The notes beneath the pieces were generated by a model. The model searched no databases. It saw nothing but the letters and a program-made list of their open reading frames with translations, and was not told where the DNA came from. The position numbers were made by a program, and so were the translations under genes. From Microstegium vimineum (lineage: Eukaryota; Streptophyta; Magnoliopsida; Poales; Poaceae), in the NCBI GenBank assembly GCA_022036555.1, contig CM039119.1, forward strand, positions 41,288,318 through 41,352,317: 64,000 nt of DNA, in the 5' to 3' direction. Shown one piece after another: positions 45,655 to 56,206 of this stretch (position 1 is its first letter; the number at the start of each line of letters is the position of its first letter).

Positions 45655-48600
45655 TGGAGAACCCGATCGATGGCAACAAAGGAAAGTTGGGATGTGGCTT
45701 TATGTCGACCGATAAGCTAGAGGAGATAAATTTTGGTGATGATATCAAACCAAGGCCAATGTATGTCAGTGAAAATTTAGACCCAGAGTATAAATTGAAA
45801 TTGATAAACCTTCTGAAAGAGTTCAAGGATTGTTTTGCTTGGGATTACACAGAGATGCCCGGATTGGATCGTTCTATTGTTGAGCATCGATTGCCGATCA
45901 AGCCTGGGTATCGTCCTTATAAACAACCTCCTCGGAAAATTTTCAAAGAGGAGGTATTGGCCGATGTGAAAAAAAGAAGTTGAAAGATTATTAGAAGCAA
46001 ATTTCATTCGGCCATACAGGTATGCAGAGTGGATTTCAAGTATAGTACCAGTGTATAAAAAGAATGGAAATATGAGAGTCTGCATTGAATTTAGAGATCT
46101 CAATAAAGCCACTCCAATGGATGGTTACCCGATGCCGGTTGCCGATTTACTTGTTGATGCATCGACTGGTTATGAAGTCACCAGCTTTATGGATGGTAAT
46201 GCTGGCTATAACCAGATCTTTATGGCAATAGAGGATATTTCAAAGACAGCTTTCAGATGTCCTGGTCATATTGGGTTATTTGAGTGGGTTGTCATGACTT
46301 TTGGTTTAAAGAATGCCAGTGAAACTTATCAGAGAGCCATGAACTTTATTTTCCACGAGTTGATCGGCAAAATTGTGGAGATCTATATTGATGATGTGGT
46401 GGTCAAATCCAGAAATCACAAGGGACATTTAGCTGATCTAAGGAGGACTTTGGAGTGCACTAGGAAGCATGGTTTAAAGATGAACCCGAACAAGTGCACC
46501 TTTGGAGTCTTAGCTGGTGAGTTTCTAGGATTTTTAGTCCATAAAGGAGGGATCGAAGTTGGTAAGAAAAGCATGGAAGCAATAGACAAGGTTATCCCTC
46601 CAGCCAATCTCACAGAATTGCAATCACTGCTCGGCAAGATTAATTTTGTAAGAAGATTCATATCTAACTTGTCCGAAAGAGTTTTGCCTTTTCTCTCCAC
46701 TGTTGAAGCTTAAAAAGGATCAAGAATTTGTATGGGGTGACGTACAACAAAAGGCATTTGATGAAATCAAAGAATACATGAAGGCGCCACCTGTATTGGT
46801 ACCTCCACAGCTTGACAAGCCTTTTAAGTTGTACGTGGCGGCCGACAACCTAACAAGGTATTTGACAAGCCTCCTCATGCAAGAGTTTGAAGGAAAAGAA
46901 AGAGTAATATCTTACCTTAGCCGAAAACTACTAGATCCCGAAACAAGGTATTCGACTGTGGAGAAACTTTGCTTGTGTGTATATTATTCATGTACCAAGT
47001 TTCGGCACTACCTGTTGAATGCTGAATGCGTGGTAGTTTCTGAATTTGATGTAATAAAACATGTGTTATCAATGCCAATTCTAAATGGTAGGATTGGCAA
47101 GTGGATTTTGGCAGTGAAGGGTCAAATTATTGCCGATGTTGTTACCCATCATCGTGATCCTTCTCCTAACATGATAAGTATTGCACCTTGGACTTTGTTT
47201 TTTGATGGTTCATCTTGTAGCAGAGGTAGTGGTGCTGGTATTTTCTTGGTTTCTCCACGAGGGGTAATTTTTAAATATGCCATCCCTATTGAATTTCATG
47301 TTACTAACAATCAAGCCGAGTATGAAGCGCTACTTAGAGGGCTTCGGCTTCTTGTTGAAATAAAGGTTGTTGCTGTTGAGATCTTTGGAGATTTTGAGTT
47401 GGTAATTAACCAATTACTTGGCCAATATGAATACAAGAATGATATATTAAGAGAATATTATGAAGAGTGCCGAGAGCTTTTGAAGAATTTCCAGGTAGCA
47501 ACCTTGCATCATATCCCTAGGGGGCATAATGAAGAAGCAAATAAACTGGCTCAAACTGCTTCAGGATACCGAGAGGATCAAGAGATTAGCGCTTTGGATG
47601 ATAATTGGGTAATTGATGACTGGAGAAACGAAGTTACCGATTACTTAAAGAATCCATCGCAGAATGTTTCCCGAAAGCTCAGATACAAAGCCCTCAAGTT
47701 TGTGCTCCTTGATGATCAGTTGTACTATAAATCTATAGATGGGGTACTCCTCAAGTGATTTAGTAAAGGAGAGGCTAGAGAGTTGATGTATGACGTACAT
47801 GAGGGTGTGTGTGGTGCACATCAATCGGCTTACCGAATGAAGTGGATAATTAGAAGGACTGGTTACTTTTGGCCAACCATCCTTGAAGATTGCTTTGAAT
47901 ATTACAAGGGGTGTCAAGATTGTCAGAGATTTGGCAACATTCAGAGAGCTCCAGCATCGACTTTGAACCCAATTATCAAGCCTTGGCCATTTAGAGGATG
48001 GGGCATGGATTTAATTGGTCAGATTAATCCTCCTTCTAGCAAAGGACAGAAGTTTGTGTTGTTAGCTACTGATTATTTTACAAAGTGGGTTGAAGCTATT
48101 CCTTTGAAGAAGGTTACATCAGAAAACATGATCAATTTTGTTAAGGAGCATATAATTCACAGGTTTGGAATTCCTCAGACTATAACGATAGATCAGGGAA
48201 CTCAATTAACTTCATCTGAGTTTTGTGATTTTGCCGAAGACATGGGAATCAAATTATATAATTCTTCTCCTTATTATGCACAAGCTAATGGCCAAGCTGA
48301 GGCATCAAATAAAATCATGATTAAAATTATTCAGAAGAAGATCGATGAAAAACCGAAGATGTGGCATTCGGTTCTTAATGAGGCTTTATGGGCTTATCGA
48401 ATGGCTTGTCATGGGTCTACTCGGGCGTCTCTCTACGAGTTGGTTTATGGGCATCATGTTGTGTTACCATGGGAGCTGCAGTCGGGTTCCAGGCGAGTTA
48501 TATTGCAAAATGATTTGAAGAAAGAAGATTATAAGGATCTGATGATGGATGAATTGGAGGATTTACATTTGGTTCGTCTTAAAGCGTTGGAGAATATTGA

Positions 48601-48877
48601 GAAAAATAAATTACGTGTTGCCAAGTATTACAACAGAAAGGTCAAAGAGAAGCAATTTGCAGAGGGAGATTTAGTTTGGAAAACTATACTGCCGATTGGG
48701 ACAAAGGATAAAACGTTCGGCAAATGGTCTCCGAACTGGGAAGGACCTTTTCGGATAGTGATGTGTGCACCTGGTAATGCGTATATCTTGAAGACTCTAC
48801 TGGGAGAAGAATTTACTAGAGCTATTAATGGGAGATTTCTTAAGAAATTTCATCCCAGTGTTGAGGTTGGTGCATGA
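45654..48877 (+). pseudogene. pol: pol of element B: RT, RNase H, archaeal-type RNase H, integrase
   Basis: ATG 45654 lies in TAATG with the gag-protease stop. RT (about 45820-46420) has YIDD at 46385-46396; an extra A in an A-run near 45971 and an extra T near 46690 shift the frame. RNase H (46800-47110) lost 13 residues between the W-x-LA motif and VKGQ by an in-frame 39-nt deletion. The archaeal-type RNase H (about 47190-47570) is open. TGA 47756 precedes the integrase, which is open over 47783-48877: HHCC finger (HEGVCGAH...CQDC), core with D (GMDLIGQ), D (TIDQG) and E (GQAEASNK) all present, and a C-terminal domain without chromodomain. It is the best integrase in the window. Confidence 0.9.
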
Positions 48878-49152
48878 ACAAACTTAAGGAATTCTATGTG
48901 CAAAATAGCCGATGTTGAAACATCGCCTTTAGCCGAAAAAATACTCTAAGGACTTAGAGAATAGCCGACGCGATGTGTGTCTCCTTTAGAGCAAAAAATT
49001 TTTAAACACAATCAAGGCGGTGTCATACAGATTCAAGCAACAGATGTCAGATTCATCATTCTCAGAAAGATCATGACAAAAGAAACGAATGGAAACCACA
49101 TATTACATTTCACAAGACAGGTAGTTCTTTACAGGAAATCCCTAATTACAAA
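48878..49152. other. Spacer between convergent pol and antisense gene 2 in B
   Basis: Non-coding; contains GCCGATGTTGAAACATCGCC, a short hairpin (about 48908-48927) also present in A near 27380. It separates the 3' ends of pol (+) and gene 2 (-). Confidence 0.45.
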
Positions 49153-50029
49153 CTACTCATCAAACATCCTGTTGAGAATAGACTGGGCATCTGTGGCGTC
49201 GGCGATGCCGGTAGCGTGGTCCTCGTAACTGTCCAAGAGATCATCGATGTCTTCGATCTCTTCTTGGGGCACGCCACCACTGAAGCCGGCTGGCATGAAG
49301 GAGAGATCTTCGTTGGTCTGGGTGGACATCGCTGCCAGCCCCAGAGCTGCGCCGTGACGCACGCCTTGGATGACGGCCTGATCTATATGGCCGTTCGCAT
49401 CATCAAGACGAGCCTCAGCAGTTTCTCCCTGGGCGTTCACCTTGTCAGCAATCTTGTTCGCCGCAATCTTCAAGCGCTCGACCTCTGCAGAGAGTGCTGA
49501 ATAGAAGGATACCAATCGGGGGAATAGATGAATCGGAGAAAGGGAAATGAAGAAGAGTTATTTGCACTAACCGGAGATGGTGTCGCAAAACTGATTCCGC
49601 TGGTTCTCCCACTCGAGTTGGTTGATGCCGTATTGCTTGGAGATCTTCTCCAGCTCTCCTCTGGCCTTGTCCCTTTCGCCCCTGAAGGTAACCGCCTCCG
49701 CGTGGGTATAAGGGACGTCCATGGCACCCGAATCCAAATCCCAAGGTTGGGAATGGTAGGAGCCTGAAGACCGAGAGGAACCGGAGGAGCCAGATGATGG
49801 AGTCCCTGGCTCGGCTGCTGTCGCCGAAGGGAAGGGGATGCTGTAACTAGAGGAGATCGACCTGATCGTGATAAGCAAGAATAGAGCCAGGGTTAGAGAA
49901 ATAAACAGAAAACAAAACTGCAAGGGGGCAAGGAACCAACTCTCACCCGTGTTGCCGATTACGCCATGCTCGGCTCCCTTCAGCTTCCCCTTCGGCGGGG
50001 CGCTTGCCACGGTTTTCGCCGCCCGCCAT
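49153..50029 (-). CDS. Antisense gene 2 of element B: intact three-exon coiled-coil protein
   Basis: Exons on - : 49947-50029 (83 nt), 49572-49861 (290 nt), 49153-49496 (344 nt); total 717 nt, 238 codons plus stop, with no internal stop. Introns (49862-49946 and 49497-49571) have GT-AG ends and fit the codon phase at both junctions (2+1 and 1+2). The start MAGGENRGKRPAEG is shared with A and D, which fixes the ATG. Exon 2 encodes a Ser/Gly-rich stretch, a PWDLDSGAMDVPYTHAEAV block and a coiled coil. Exon 3 has a helical, Ala-rich region with GVRHGAALGLAAM and an acidic tail ending RMFDE. No known domain is recognised. It lies antisense, downstream of pol, with a TATA box 118 bp upstream. Expression is inferred, not shown. 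Confidence 0.78.
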
Positions 50030-50146
50030 TGCTACTATGCAGACTAGGGTTTCCTTCTGGATTGGTTTTGAGCAGAAGAAGAGGAGGAAACGGAGGCGTA
50101 AAAATGTCTGACTAGAACTGTTGACAGGGGTAGACGAAAGAAGGTG

Positions 50147-50154
50147 TATTTATA
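50147..50154 (-). promoter_or_regulatory. TATA box for antisense gene 2 of B
   Basis: TATAAATA on the - strand, 118 bp upstream of ATG 50029; conserved in A at 28592-28600. Confidence 0.62.
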
Positions 50155-50459
50155 AGACGAATGGAGATACCAAGCGACGGGTTAGGGTTTTCCCACTTGG
50201 ATGTGCCGTTATTGGACTGGGCCAGACTCGGGTAAGTCAAGATATCGGTCGGCTATTTCCTTAAGTCAAGAAGGCAGGGAATGATCGGTTATTTCTTTGG
50301 CTCGGAAGGCTAAATGTAATTGGCTATATTTTGATCAGGAGAATATAAAGCTGATTACATTATCATACAAACAGAAGTGTATAGGGGTAAAGATAGAAAT
50401 AACCGATTGTTTGAAGAACAGAATATATCATGATTAGACTATTACAAATCCATGTTTTA

Positions 50460-53400
50460 CTAACTGAGAAGCTGGTTGATGTCATCTAAAGCATCAGCTC
50501 TGATGCGGTTAACGTTCCTCAGCACCTTCTGATCTTCATCCTCAGAACTTTGAATGTCAGACAACTTAGCCTTGAGCAGCTGGTCTTCTTTGAGGACAGA
50601 TGATATTTTTTATGAAGTTACCTCTATGGATTTTGGCAAATCTTTCATCTTGGCTTCATAAGACTGAATTTTGGCATTCAGTTCAGTCAGTTGTGCTTCT
50701 AGTTTGATTTTCTCATCCCTCATTGCTTTCAGCTCAGGCTCCAAGGTTGCAAATGAATTCTTGGCAGTTTGGAGTTGGGAATGCAAGGCTTTAGCTTCTT
50801 GCTTCTTCAGAGACCTACTGTTCTGCAAAACAGTTCTAGAGGCTATGTTTTTTTTGCCCTCTTCACCGCAGCAAAGTAGTCATCAAGTTTAGCTGCAGAC
50901 TCTAGAAAAGCCTTGAGGATAGGTGGAAGATCTTGATTGATGAGTTCAAGAAGTTCTTTTATTTGATCTGAATCCTGAACCAAGATGTTGATGTCCTTGT
51001 TCAGCAGACTAGCTATATCTTCCAACCGGGCTTGGTTTTCCACTAACAAGGTCTGCTGAGAGGTGGCTTCTTCACCTTTTTCACTGATGAAATCTTCAAC
51101 AGTTAAGGAATAGCTAGTAGTTGGCTTAGCAACGTTCTAAAAGGAAAAAGTTAGCTGACTGGGTGAGTTTGCTAAAAATGGCTTAAGACAAGATGTTACC
51201 TGTTGTCTTGATTGATTCTCAGAATGGGTAGTGTCCTGCTCTGTTTGAAGGTTTGACTGAATGTTCAGAAGAGGTGAATCTTGAACTGGACCAGATGAGG
51301 CTTCCCCTGCTAAATCTTCTAGAATTTTATCTATTACCAATAATGCAGATGATGAGAAATAAGAACATGAAATAGATATCACATGAGAAGAGAGATAATT
51401 AGTCAAATGATGTTACCAAAATGTTCAGTAGCTTCACGAGCCTCTGTGCTTTCGGCTTCACAAGCTTCTATGTCTCCAGTCTCTTGAGTCTCTGTATCCT
51501 CGATAGGAGCTTGAGGAGGAATTTCCACTGTTGTTGAGACTTTATTTGATCCTGGAATGTCAACATGTGGCTGTAGTGGGAATGATAGATGGTCAGAGTT
51601 GTTGTTGAATGAGATTTATTGCTGGATAAAAGGTTCATACCTTGGGAGACCGTTTGACTATCTTAGATCTCACTCTTCTGAACACATTAACATTTTCAAG
51701 TGCTTTCCTTTTGCCCTCTCCCCCTGAAAGTGTAGTATCTAAGACTGCGAGAGTCTTCATGAAGATTGCTAGAGTTGGGGCATTAAAACCCAAAGCAGGT
51801 TTAGGCCTAGCTCGGTAGTATTGGAGTACTTTGGAAGGAGAAGTAGGTTCAAAATCCTATGCAATGATTCAATTTAAAATAAGGGATAAAATCAAAAAGC
51901 AGGAGGTGACAAGTGCAGTGGAGTTACCTCACTATCAGAGGCAAATTGAGTTTGCAAATCTTCGCATAAACAGTGCACTGGTACATTAAAGATGTGATTG
52001 TGCCATTCTTGCCACCAAGAAGCAAAAAGAGGATGAGCAGCATCTACTAGCCCAAATGGGGAAGGTTGATATGTTGGCAAGTCACGTCCAAGTTCAAAAA
52101 CTCTATTAGCTTCCAGTGTACTTGTGATCGTCTCCCTGTATCTTATGATTGTTGAAAAGAAAGGTCTTGGGGGCAACTGTCCACATCCTAACTGCCTGGC
52201 TGCCATGTTTGGGTGATAGAATTCATAAGTAGAGTTCACTAGCCTCCCATGATGAAATTCGGCTGGCAGAGTGCAAGGTTTGATAAAGGAATTGAAAATT
52301 TTTGTGGCTATTTTGTCAGAACAGCCAGTTTCATAGCTGAATTTGCAAGGGAGAGTCAGACTGTCATCTTCTCTATAAGGAAGCCAAAGCACATGGTTGA
52401 AACCCTTCAAGAACAGCTTGGACAGATGACCAATATCCATATCAATGCTGATGGAGGATGCTGCTTCTCCATAAGTTTGGCATTTCTTGACTTTTGCTGA
52501 GCTGCCTTCAACATAATTAACTGAGGGGAAATGCAAACTATGGAGGGGCACAAACATTATCTGGTGCATGTAAAGCTGCAACCACATCAGGATAAGCCAC
52601 CAAGGGCCACTCACACAAGAAATGTCCTTGTCGTGGTACATCTGAATAGTGATCTGATGCATCATATGGTAAACAGATCCTAGGAGGTACTTACCCAGAG
52701 AAATTGTGCTGCCTGCAACTAAATCCTTGACCATTGTCATGTGATTCAAGGTTGGCTCATTAGATTTTCCACAAAAAATGAACCTGCACAGCCACATGTT
52801 CATAAAGGCTCTGTATTCTTTGTCAGAGACAGCACCAGATGCTTCCATATAGTTTTGGATGTATCCAACCCATCCACCTCCAGATTTGACAGTTTTCTGA
52901 TTGCTTTTGCTCTTGTACTTGATAGGTTGTACTGGAAGTGATACATTCAGACCAGTCATCATGAAAACATCGGCTAAAGTGAGAGTCATCATACCATGGC
53001 CGAAGACAAAAGCGTTGATGGCGTCAGACCAAAAATGAGAAGCTGCTATCAGAAGGGGTTCATTCCTGGGCATCTCTGACAAAGATAGTTCCAAGCAATG
53101 ACTGATGTCCTGATTGTCCCAATGGCTGCTGTTCTTCTCCAGCATCCGCCGATACCAGTTTCGCCACCCAGCGATTGGGGGAAACGGCCAAGTCTTGAAG
53201 GTGTTTGGCCATTGATTTGGTGGGCTAACTCCAGACTTGAAAGAGATTCTTGAAGTTTCCTTCTCAATGATCTCGGTTGGGTTGGGATTCCCCATCGGGC
53301 CAAGAAGATAGGAATCGGGATTTATAGCATAAGGGATCAGAATCTCGTTCTTGTATTCCTTCAAGGAAATCAGAAAATAATGAATCGGGAAAGAAACAGA

Positions 53401-53474
53401 GGGATCAGCTAAGGATTACCGAATGCGTAGAGGTAAATGGAACTTACCTCTGGAATTTCATCCTGGGTCACCAT
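50460..53474 (-). pseudogene. Antisense gene 1 of element B: plant mobile domain protein, six exons, nearly intact
   Basis: Exons on - : 53448-53474 (27 nt, MVTQDEIPE), 51928-53358 (1431), 51641-51856 (216), 51417-51570 (154), 51200-51330 (131), 50460-51136. All five introns (63-89 nt) have GT-AG ends, and exons 1-5 join into 653 codons without a stop. Exon 2 is a plant mobile domain by resemblance to PF10536: WRNWYRRML, AFVFGHGMMTLTLADVFMMTGL, FMNMWLCRFIFCG, ILMWLQLYMHQ, FASWWQEWHNHIF. Exon 3 ends with basic RRVRSKIVKR, a possible nuclear signal. Exons 4-5 are acidic linkers and exon 6 is a coiled coil ending INQLLS. Two lesions lie in exon 6: an extra A near 50855 and a TAA near 50610. It sits between antisense gene 2 and the 3' LTR. 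Family members include host MAIN/MAIL1; the biochemical role is unknown. Confidence 0.85.
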
Positions 53475-53608
53475 TGAAGAGTTGAAGTGAATTTAAGAGT
53501 GTGTTGGAGCTTGGATTTCTTGAGCGGTGGCTGTGGTGTTGAACAGTGTTGACCTAGAAAGAAGGGGGAAGCTTGTAGTCAATTTCGGAATAAAATGTCT
53601 TTTATCCC

Positions 53609-53624
53609 AAAATTGAGGGGCATG
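53609..53624 (+). other. Polypurine tract of element B
   Basis: AAAATTGAGGGGCATG directly before the 3' LTR. Confidence 0.85.
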
Positions 53625-55053
53625 TGTTAACACTGGATTTTGGTACGCTTACGAGAATGACAGGTGGGCCAGCAAGCAGTGCTATTCAGAGCATTCGGCA
53701 AGTATCCATGCGGTCGGCTAGTTTCGGAGCCATTCGGCAAGTGTCTATGTGGTCGGTTAATCTCCAAAGTTTCGGCAAACGATCGTGCGGTCGGCTATTC
53801 TGAGAAGGGGTGGTTTTCTGTTGAAGGAGCGACAAAAACGGCAAGTGAGAGCCGAATTAGGCAACAGACATCGCGACGATTAAGGAAATGAAGACTCCGA
53901 AGGAAAGACTAGGGTTAGAAGTGTCGTGTTTTTCCTTTAATATTTGTAGTCGTATCCTTTTAGGACTCATGTCATGTCCAGGGTATAAATATGAACCCTT
54001 GGCCATTGTAAAAACTGTTCATAACCAATACAATACAACCGGCCCCGTGTCAACTTTGAGTCCTTTGTCGTGTCGTCGAGTTCTTTGAGAGGAATCATCG
54101 ATCCGTCGACCTCCGTAAGTCCCGGCAACCTTGCTATCATGTCTAGTATCATGCGGTGGATTTAGATGTTGATGCAAGTAGTCTTGTTTGTTTTTAATGA
54201 TCGTGTGGCGGATCTTTGCTTGACAATCAAGAAGTCTCCGTTGATGTTTCGTTTATGAGTACACACCGTGCGGCAGGTGCTTGCTCGATATGCTTAGCAA
54301 AAGCAAGATAGTTATCGGCTCTATTAGATTTGGCAAGATCTAGTAGATTCATCAAGTTACTACATGTTGCATGTTTTATATTTGTTATATATTTGTAACA
54401 CTCTTTTGCCCAATCTAGATTGATACGGTTCGGATTTATCTTTTCTTATAGATCTATTCTTGTTTTAATAGTTAATCATATTGTTCATACGAATAGATCT
54501 CATGGTCATAGTAGCCGAATTAGTTTAGATCTAGATTGTTACGTGTTGCGGGTTCATACATGTTAACCACATTTAAGCTTTGATAATGTTGGGTGTCGTG
54601 CGGCAGACGCAGACTTTAGATTAGTTTAATCGTGTTTTCTTATATGTTCCTTCGTCATGGACCCCAACTCGGTTGGATTTGCCGAGCTTGGTTATGCTTT
54701 AACTCATAGTTAATTATGATTCACCCATACGTACTTTTTCATGCAATGCACGTTCGGCTATCAACTTTTTCACATGCTTATTGTTTGTTTTAGCCGAATG
54801 ATCTATAAAACTTGTTGGCAGATGGTTTCTATAGCTATATGTCATCGTAAGTGGCTTCACGGCCGTATATATGGAACTGTCTGGTCTCATCCGGCATGTT
54901 CCAGTTTTATATCTAATAATTTTCATCCCTTGTTAGTTTCAGGTCAAACTGACTGGCACGTTTCCGGACTCCGAAACACCCAGGCACCCGATTGAAGCTA
55001 CGCTTTCCGGCTTGCTGTGTGTTGGGCACAGTGCATCACATTTTGTGTCAACA
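53625..55053 (+). repeat. 3' LTR of element B
   Basis: TGTTAACACTGG...GTGTCAACA, 1429 bp, partner of 40986-42412; TATA at 53984-53992. Confidence 0.94.
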
Positions 55054-55058
55054 CTGGG
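55054..55058. repeat. Right target-site duplication of element B (CTGGG)
   Basis: CTGGG directly after GTCAACA; matches 40981-40985. Confidence 0.93.
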
Positions 55059-56206
55059 AAGAAGGCATCAAGCTACCCACTGCCGATAATTGCCTCGAAT
55101 GCAACGGGTACTATCTTGCCCATCGATCAGAAAAGAAGCCATGTTTTGATGATAGGGCATCAAGCTATGGCAGGACGATCAGAGAAAAGGGATCGGTACA
55201 TGATCGGCTGGGGGGCAAGCTCAGCGTACATGACAGGCTTGGTAAGCATGACCGTCAAGAAGAGCTTGAAGAGATGGCTAATGCAAGAGTACCTGATGAG
55301 AAGATATTCTCTAGGGATCCAAACGTAAGGGGTGGTGCAGACACGAACAGTGAGAAACAGTACCAGCCTGTTAGGAAAACTAAGCTTCCTCAATGGTGCC
55401 CCAAGGGTCTGACGAAGACTCAGAGAAGGAGGCTCCAGCGTGAACGCTAAGGAGATTTGTATCATAGTGAAAATCCTTCAAGGGAGAAATCTCTAGTTAA
55501 ACAGTGGAGGCCGAAACGCAAGGATAGGAATCCATCGGCAGAGGTCAATATGGTTGTTACATTGCCGATGGAATTTATGGCGCCTACCGATGCTAAGGAA
55601 GAAGCTGCTGAGATGGCGCAGTTAGTGCTGGACCCGATGGCGGCTGTCTTTGAAAAGCCTACCGATGACGAAAGGCAGCATTTGAGGGCCTTGTTTGTCA
55701 AAGGTAAAGTTGATGGGCAGCCAGTATCCAAGATGCTAGTAGATGGTGGAGCGGCAGTCAATATAATGTCGTACGTTATGTTCAGGAAGCTTGGGAAAGG
55801 TGACCAGGACTTAGCCAAGACAGTCATGATGCTTAAAGATTTTGAAGGCAATGTGTCACCAGCTAAGGCAACAGTGTGCGTTGAGTTGACCATCGGCAGT
55901 AAAACTTTGCCGACGACATTTTTTGTGATCAATGGCAAAGGTACCTACAACTTGTTCCTAGGAAGGGATTGGATCCATGCCAATTGCTATGTCCCTTCTA
56001 CAATGCACCAGAGCCTCGTGCAGTGGGTTGGAGACAGGATTGAAGTCGTCCAGAGTGAGGCTTCGTTAATCATTGCATCGGCAGAATCAGAAACTTATGA
56101 ACAAACCAAGTGCATATCAGGTGAAGCTTAGGATACGGAGTTCCTCAAGGTTGCCGATTACCGAATCATACCGATCCAAGCAGTCGGTTCTGAAAGAAAG
56201 TTTTAA
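55059..56206 (+). pseudogene. gag-pro: gag end and protease of element C, after the B insertion
   Basis: The second Cys cluster of Gag continues here (EEGIKLPTADNCLEC), in frame with the part before B. The frame is open to TAA 55448 and again 55457-56131. The protease has LVDGGAAVNIMS near 55739 and LFLGRDW near 55955. TAG at 56129 and TAA 55448 are lesions. The reading frame ends at TAA 56204-56206, overlapping the pol ATG at 56206. Confidence 0.86.

Larger units (their letters stand above)
40986..55053 (+). mobile_element. Tat-type Ty3/gypsy element B, complete length
   Basis: 14,068 bp, LTRs 1427 and 1429 bp, CTGGG duplication, same family as A. Gag-protease and pol on + carry about a dozen stops and shifts; the two antisense genes on - are much better preserved, gene 2 being fully open. 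LTR copies differ at about 30 positions by eye (about 2%), so B is the youngest dated insertion here, consistent with its place inside C. Confidence 0.94.

Noticed and set aside
48600..48877. Chromodomain at the integrase C-terminus
   Set aside because: The tail after the GTKDKTFGKWSPNWEGPF block ends within about 50 residues and lacks chromodomain aromatic residues.
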